From assembly GCA_025403435.1 (NCBI GenBank), contig CM046350.1, forward strand, positions 27,544,938 through 27,608,937: a stretch of 64,000 bases of DNA, given 5' to 3'. The DNA comes from Artocarpus heterophyllus (lineage: Eukaryota; Streptophyta; Magnoliopsida; Rosales; Moraceae). A program made the position numbers and the translations under genes. The notes under the pieces were generated by a model. That model saw only the letters and a program-made list of their open reading frames with translations. It did not search any database and had not been told where the DNA came from. This document shows, one piece after another, positions 63,136 through 64,000 of the stretch. Every line of letters begins with the position of its first letter. The stretch's first letter is position 1.

Positions 63136-63553
63136 TGGTGGAATGCAATTAGAACTAAAACTTTGAACGATTATACTATAAAAGATCAACCTGTTAAATG
63201 GAATTACTTAATATCCTTACAAGTTACTGTTCATTTTATGTATTGACAATATAGGACTAGGGATTCTTCCCTTTACGTGCCTATGCAAGATGGACTTGAG
63301 ATTCTTCCCTTTATGCATCCTCATAGGATGATGTTCTCTTTGGAGTCATCAATCTTGTATTGATGGATCAAGTCGCTCGTTTGAGCTGGTTCAGCTCTGA
63401 TATCATGATGAAATTTGAACTTGCTTAGAACTTGGCATTCTATCTTAAAAAATCAACCTGTTAAATAGAGTGGCCCAACATTCTTATAAATTACTGTTTG
63501 TTTTTATGTATTAATAATGTAGGACTTGAGATTCTTTTCCCTTTAGATGAACA
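63136..63553 (-). mobile_element. TRIM-like small LTR element
   Basis: Two direct repeats of about 150 bp (about 63136-63286 and 63406-63553) share ATCAACCTGTTAAAT and TAGGACTNGNGATTCTT blocks. They flank a 119-bp spacer. On the minus strand TGATATCAGAGC (63394-63405), a primer-site variant, lies beside the right repeat, which begins TGATGAAATTT. The size and layout match terminal-repeat retrotransposons in miniature. No coding region and no clear target duplication are seen. Confidence 0.6.
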
Positions 63554-64000
63554 AGGTTACCAAACGTACCTAATATCTTCCTTGATCAATAAGCCAATAG
63601 ATTTTTAAGTTGATAAAACTTTAAATTTATAAAATTGCTCCATTTGCAAGAACAAAAACTTATTAGTGATGGTCCTTGGAAGAAAAATTTACAACCTATG
63701 AATGTAGATTATCTAGGTATTAATCAATAATTAAATAACCAAGATTAAAAAAAAAAAGAATATGAATATTTGCTTTTATATTTTAAGCCCGCCTACGAAT
63801 ATATGTTCAAACTAAAGGATTGAACTGAAAATATTATAATAATTCAAATTTTGTAATAAATAACACTACAGTAAAATTTGTTTGGTTATATTTCCAAGCG
63901 AGCTATCTATCATCAGTTTTGGAATTTAGCCCTTGGTACAGTTACTTTATATAATAATAAAAAAAACTTATATATTATTGATCATGCAAATGAGGACATG
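63554..64000. other. Right-end intergenic DNA
   Basis: AT-rich, no gene. The segment at about 63567-63635 (TAATATCTTCCTTGATCAATAA ... AAATTTATAAAATT) resembles 14306-14358 upstream of the peroxidase. Confidence 0.45.

Overview
The window is AT-rich nuclear DNA of a flowering plant, most likely a eudicot. The evidence is one intron-containing class III (secretory) peroxidase gene with plant-type splice sites, surrounded by plant LTR retrotransposons with initiator-Met-tRNA primer sites, a CACTA transposon end, a probable hAT-type MITE and a TRIM-like element. I cannot name the species. I see no prokaryotic or organellar genes, no tRNA or rRNA genes and no CRISPR array.

Layout. (1) 1-9858: copia element A, plus strand. 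Its 5' LTR is cut by the window edge, and a solo LTR of the same family sits inside its reverse transcriptase. A truncated leader of another copy follows to about 10295. (2) 10406-10810 and beyond: remnant of a second, Ale-like copia on the minus strand. (3) About 10.9-19.6 kb: low-copy DNA with the peroxidase gene (four exons, coding 15685-19114), a possible MITE upstream and microsatellites. (4) 19603-24666: complete but inactive Ale-like copia element E, minus strand, with a 5-bp target duplication. (5) 25475-61936: one 36-kb nest. A minus-strand copia element B of the same family as A is split by four insertions: a gypsy-type solo LTR (28264-34955) that itself contains another gypsy-type solo LTR (29181-32213), full-length copia C (37772-47059, plus), an Athila/Tat-like solo LTR (47389-48817), and full-length copia D (51289-60863, minus) inside B's 5' LTR. 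Removing insertions and duplications leaves about 9.46 kb for B, against 9.3 kb for C and 9.6 kb for D, which independently supports the reading. (6) 61957 to the end: a CACTA terminus with subterminal repeats, a decayed CACTA-protein remnant and a TRIM-like element.

Only the peroxidase looks like a working host gene. Its product should enter the secretory pathway and carry heme and calcium. Every retrotransposon coding region is broken by stops, frameshifts or active-site changes. The A/B/C/D family has long (about 1.9-2.0 kb) LTRs and resembles the Angela/BARE-1 type by LTR length and Pol sequence; that assignment is tentative.

The most unusual signals are arrays of a short GC-rich inverted repeat (half-site TCGGC, 2-bp spacer) just upstream of the TATA box and again in the untranslated leader of the A-D family, with a comparable but different array upstream of the TATA box of the unrelated Athila-like LTR; an 87-codon antisense frame kept in several LTRs; catalytic residues lost in patterns shared between copies; and a 66-bp tandem duplication that creates a second 3' splice site in the peroxidase gene.
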